From: WHUA01 sp963711215
Lineage (GTDB): Bacteria; Pseudomonadota; Alphaproteobacteria; UBA8366
NCBI GenBank assembly: GCA_963711215.1
Contig: CAVQDH010000002.1
Coordinates: 434,001 to 498,000 of the forward strand
Length of the DNA stretch: 64,000 nucleotides
Reading direction: 5' to 3'
Both the position numbers and the translations under genes were made by a program. The notes under the pieces were generated by a model. That model searched no databases. It was not told the DNA's origin and was given only the letters and a program-made list of their open reading frames with translations. Position 1 is the first letter of the stretch. The number at the start of each line of letters is the position of its first letter. Below, piece by piece: positions 62,559 to 64,000 of this stretch.

Positions 62559-62744
62559 GATTCTGGTTCCTCCCGTACAGAGCTCGCGTTCTTGTTGCGC
62601 GCGAGGCGTGTCTCGAAGACTTTGCACGCCGCCGTCGCTAAAGAAAAATAGAAACTGATCAAAAACCCTTCAGGAATTTGCATGAGTTGTCAAATAAGAT
62701 CATAATTTCACTGAGTTGGTGTATTTTCTGGCGTCGTGCATCCC
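62559..62744. promoter_or_regulatory. Divergent promoter region between the importer operon and lysR
   Basis: 186 nt. The half nearest the LysR gene is A/T-rich (CAAATAAGATCATAATTTCA). This is the usual location of a LysR operator and of both promoters; I could not identify a convincing -35/-10 or T-N11-A site. Confidence 0.45.
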
Positions 62745-63698
62745 ATGAACCTCAAATCGCTTCGCGCTTTCCGCCTGATCGTCAGCGAAGGGTCTCTCGC
62801 CGCCGCGGCGGCTACCCTGAACCTGAGCCAGCCGGCGGTCAGCCGTCTGATTTCACTGCTGGAAGCGGAAACGAAGCTCAAGCTGTTCAACCGGACGCGG
62901 CGGCGCCTGACGATGTCGGAGGTGGGCGAAGCCTTCTACCGGGAAACCCAGCATATTCTCGATGGCGTCGATGAAATCCCCCATATCGCGGATAAAATTC
63001 GCTCAGGGTCGAATCAACCATTCCGTGTGATCACCGGTCCCCGAATCGGCGAAGGGCTCGTGTCGCCCGCCTTGGCGCTGATGCGGCGCGAGCACCCGGC
63101 GCTGAAATGTATTGTCGACGTGCCGTCGCGCTTCGATCTGGAGATCAAGTCCGGCATCGCCCGTTACGACCTGGGCATTGCGTCGCTTCCCGTATCGCAC
63201 ACGCTCGTGCCGATCGAAAACCAGCCGCTATGCCAGGTGCGCATGGAAGCGGTCATGCCGGCGAGCCATCCTTTGGCCGAGAAGGCCGTCCTGACCGCCG
63301 GCGATTTGGCCGCACAGCCGATCGTCGGCATGTGGCCGAGCCAGTTCTGGCGGCGGCAGGTCGACGAATTCTTCCGGTCGGGCGGCATCGTCCCGTCCTA
63401 TGCCGTGGAGTGCACGTCGTCGCTCATGGGATGCCAGATGGCCCGTGACGGCGCCGGCATTGCGATCATCGACCGAATTTCGGTCCGAGCGATCGACCCG
63501 AAAGGCATGGCGATACGGCCGCTCGATCCGCCGCACTGGCTGCTTTACGGCTTCATCTACCAGAAGGGACAAATCCTGACGGAAAATGCGAAGACATTCC
63601 TCGATTGCGTGCGGCGATACATCGACGATTTTCGCAGCATCAGCCCTGAGACCGCGCAGTCGGTCGTGCCGCATTGGGGAGATCCTGCGCGGCGATGA
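62745..63698 (+). CDS. LysR-family transcriptional regulator
   Basis: About 317 residues. The N-terminal winged helix is typical (NLKSLRAFRLIVSEGSLAAA then LNLSQPAVSRLISLLEAET). The effector domain is of type 2 periplasmic-binding fold (GARYD-like SGIARYDLGIASLP, MPASHPLAEK). It probably senses the importer ligand or a metabolite and controls the divergent operon. ATG 62745 is preferred to GTG 62736. Confidence 0.9.
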   Translation: MNLKSLRAFRLIVSEGSLAAAAATLNLSQPAVSRLISLLEAETKLKLFNRTRRRLTMSEVGEAFYRETQHILDGVDEIPHIADKIRSGSNQPFRVITGPRIGEGLVSPALALMRREHPALKCIVDVPSRFDLEIKSGIARYDLGIASLPVSHTLVPIENQPLCQVRMEAVMPASHPLAEKAVLTAGDLAAQPIVGMWPSQFWRRQVDEFFRSGGIVPSYAVECTSSLMGCQMARDGAGIAIIDRISVRAIDPKGMAIRPLDPPHWLLYGFIYQKGQILTENAKTFLDCVRRYIDDFRSISPETAQSVVPHWGDPARR

Positions 63699-63706
63699 CC
63701 GCGAGC

Positions 63707-64000
63707 CTAACCTTTCGTCGGTGACCAACGATAGGCTTTGGCGCACGCGCCGCCCATCAGCATTGCGCGCTCGCTGTCGCTCAGGCGGTCGGTCTCGACG
63801 AAGGGCCGGACGGCCTGCTCGTAGTTGACGACGGCGAAGGCGCGTGTCCAGTCCGTGCCCCACAGGCAGCGGTCGAAACCCCATGCGTCGAACACGCGGG
63901 CGAGCGGATCCCAGATGTCCGGGAACGGGTACGGTTTCTGGGACAGCGTGCAGGCGCCGCTCACCTTGATCACCGCATTCTTGCGCTTGGCAAGCTCCAG
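63707..64000 (-). CDS. Amidohydrolase family protein, C-terminal part (partial)
   Basis: The frame is open to the right window edge, so the N-terminus is missing. The visible 97 residues contain VIKVSGACTLSQ, DRCLWGTDWTRAF and VETDRLSDSERAMLMGGACAKAYRW. These are the final barrel strand with the catalytic Asp and the C-terminal helix of amidohydrolase-2 (TIM-barrel metal-dependent hydrolase, lactonase or decarboxylase type). It converges with the LysR gene, 8 nt apart. Possibly part of the same catabolic module. Confidence 0.85.
   Translation of the reverse strand: MELAKRKNAVIKVSGACTLSQKPYPFPDIWDPLARVFDAWGFDRCLWGTDWTRAFAVVNYEQAVRPFVETDRLSDSERAMLMGGACAKAYRWSPTKG

Overview
The window looks like a chromosomal segment of a GC-rich alphaproteobacterium, most likely of the Rhodospirillales or a neighbouring order. 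The evidence is the rrn layout (16S, tRNA-Ile, tRNA-Ala, 23S, 5S, tRNA-fMet), the alphaproteobacterial 16S sequence, a DUF4167 gene, and the run ptsP / RodZ-like / hisS / prfA / prmC / DUF4167 / clpB. The species cannot be named from sequence reading alone.

Layout. (1) 1-15.2 kb is housekeeping: ptsP end, RodZ-like protein, hisS, a C5-pathway glutamyl-tRNA reductase, prfA, prmC, DUF4167, patatin, clpB with a sigma32-like promoter, a 3-oxoacid CoA-transferase pair, an M14 carboxypeptidase and an M23 peptidase. (2) 15.4-21.75 kb is a complete rRNA operon with a strong promoter, boxA elements, nested processing stems, an odd tandem repeat made from the tRNA-Ala 3' end, and a truncated tRNA-fMet copy. 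(3) 21.75-54.25 kb is a glycan island of about 30 genes on the + strand. It is flanked by two copies of a 43-nt sequence containing a terminator hairpin (38/43 identical). (4) 54.4-64 kb holds a NIPSNAP protein, a minus-strand operon for a peptide-type ABC importer with two alpha/beta hydrolases, a divergent LysR regulator and the end of an amidohydrolase.

The island is the main interest. It encodes a route to an activated heptose: transaldolase (possible sedoheptulose-7-P supply), GmhA-like isomerase, GmhB-like phosphatase, and a HldE-like bifunctional enzyme whose domains are in reverse order. Around these lie six SDR sugar enzymes, a Gfo/Idh/MocA oxidoreductase, a UDP-glucose-dehydrogenase homologue lacking the catalytic Cys, two unrelated thiamine-diphosphate enzyme systems (an E1 alpha/beta pair without E2/E3, and an acetolactate-synthase-like protein), phytanoyl-CoA-hydroxylase-type oxygenases, several methyltransferases, a fused ABC exporter, a GT4 glycosyltransferase and two putative transferases of an unrecognised family. 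I infer synthesis of an unusual, possibly carbon-branched and methylated, heptose-derived sugar and its assembly into a glycan or glycolipid. No Wzx, Wzy or Wza homologue is in the window.

Sequence quality caveat: several conserved genes (clpB, patatin, M14, M23, the oligopeptide ABC ATPase, one island gene) are interrupted by small indels. These look more like residual assembly errors than decay. By contrast, a visibly A/T-rich segment at 39.8-41.9 kb carries several lesions in two adjacent genes and may be truly decaying.
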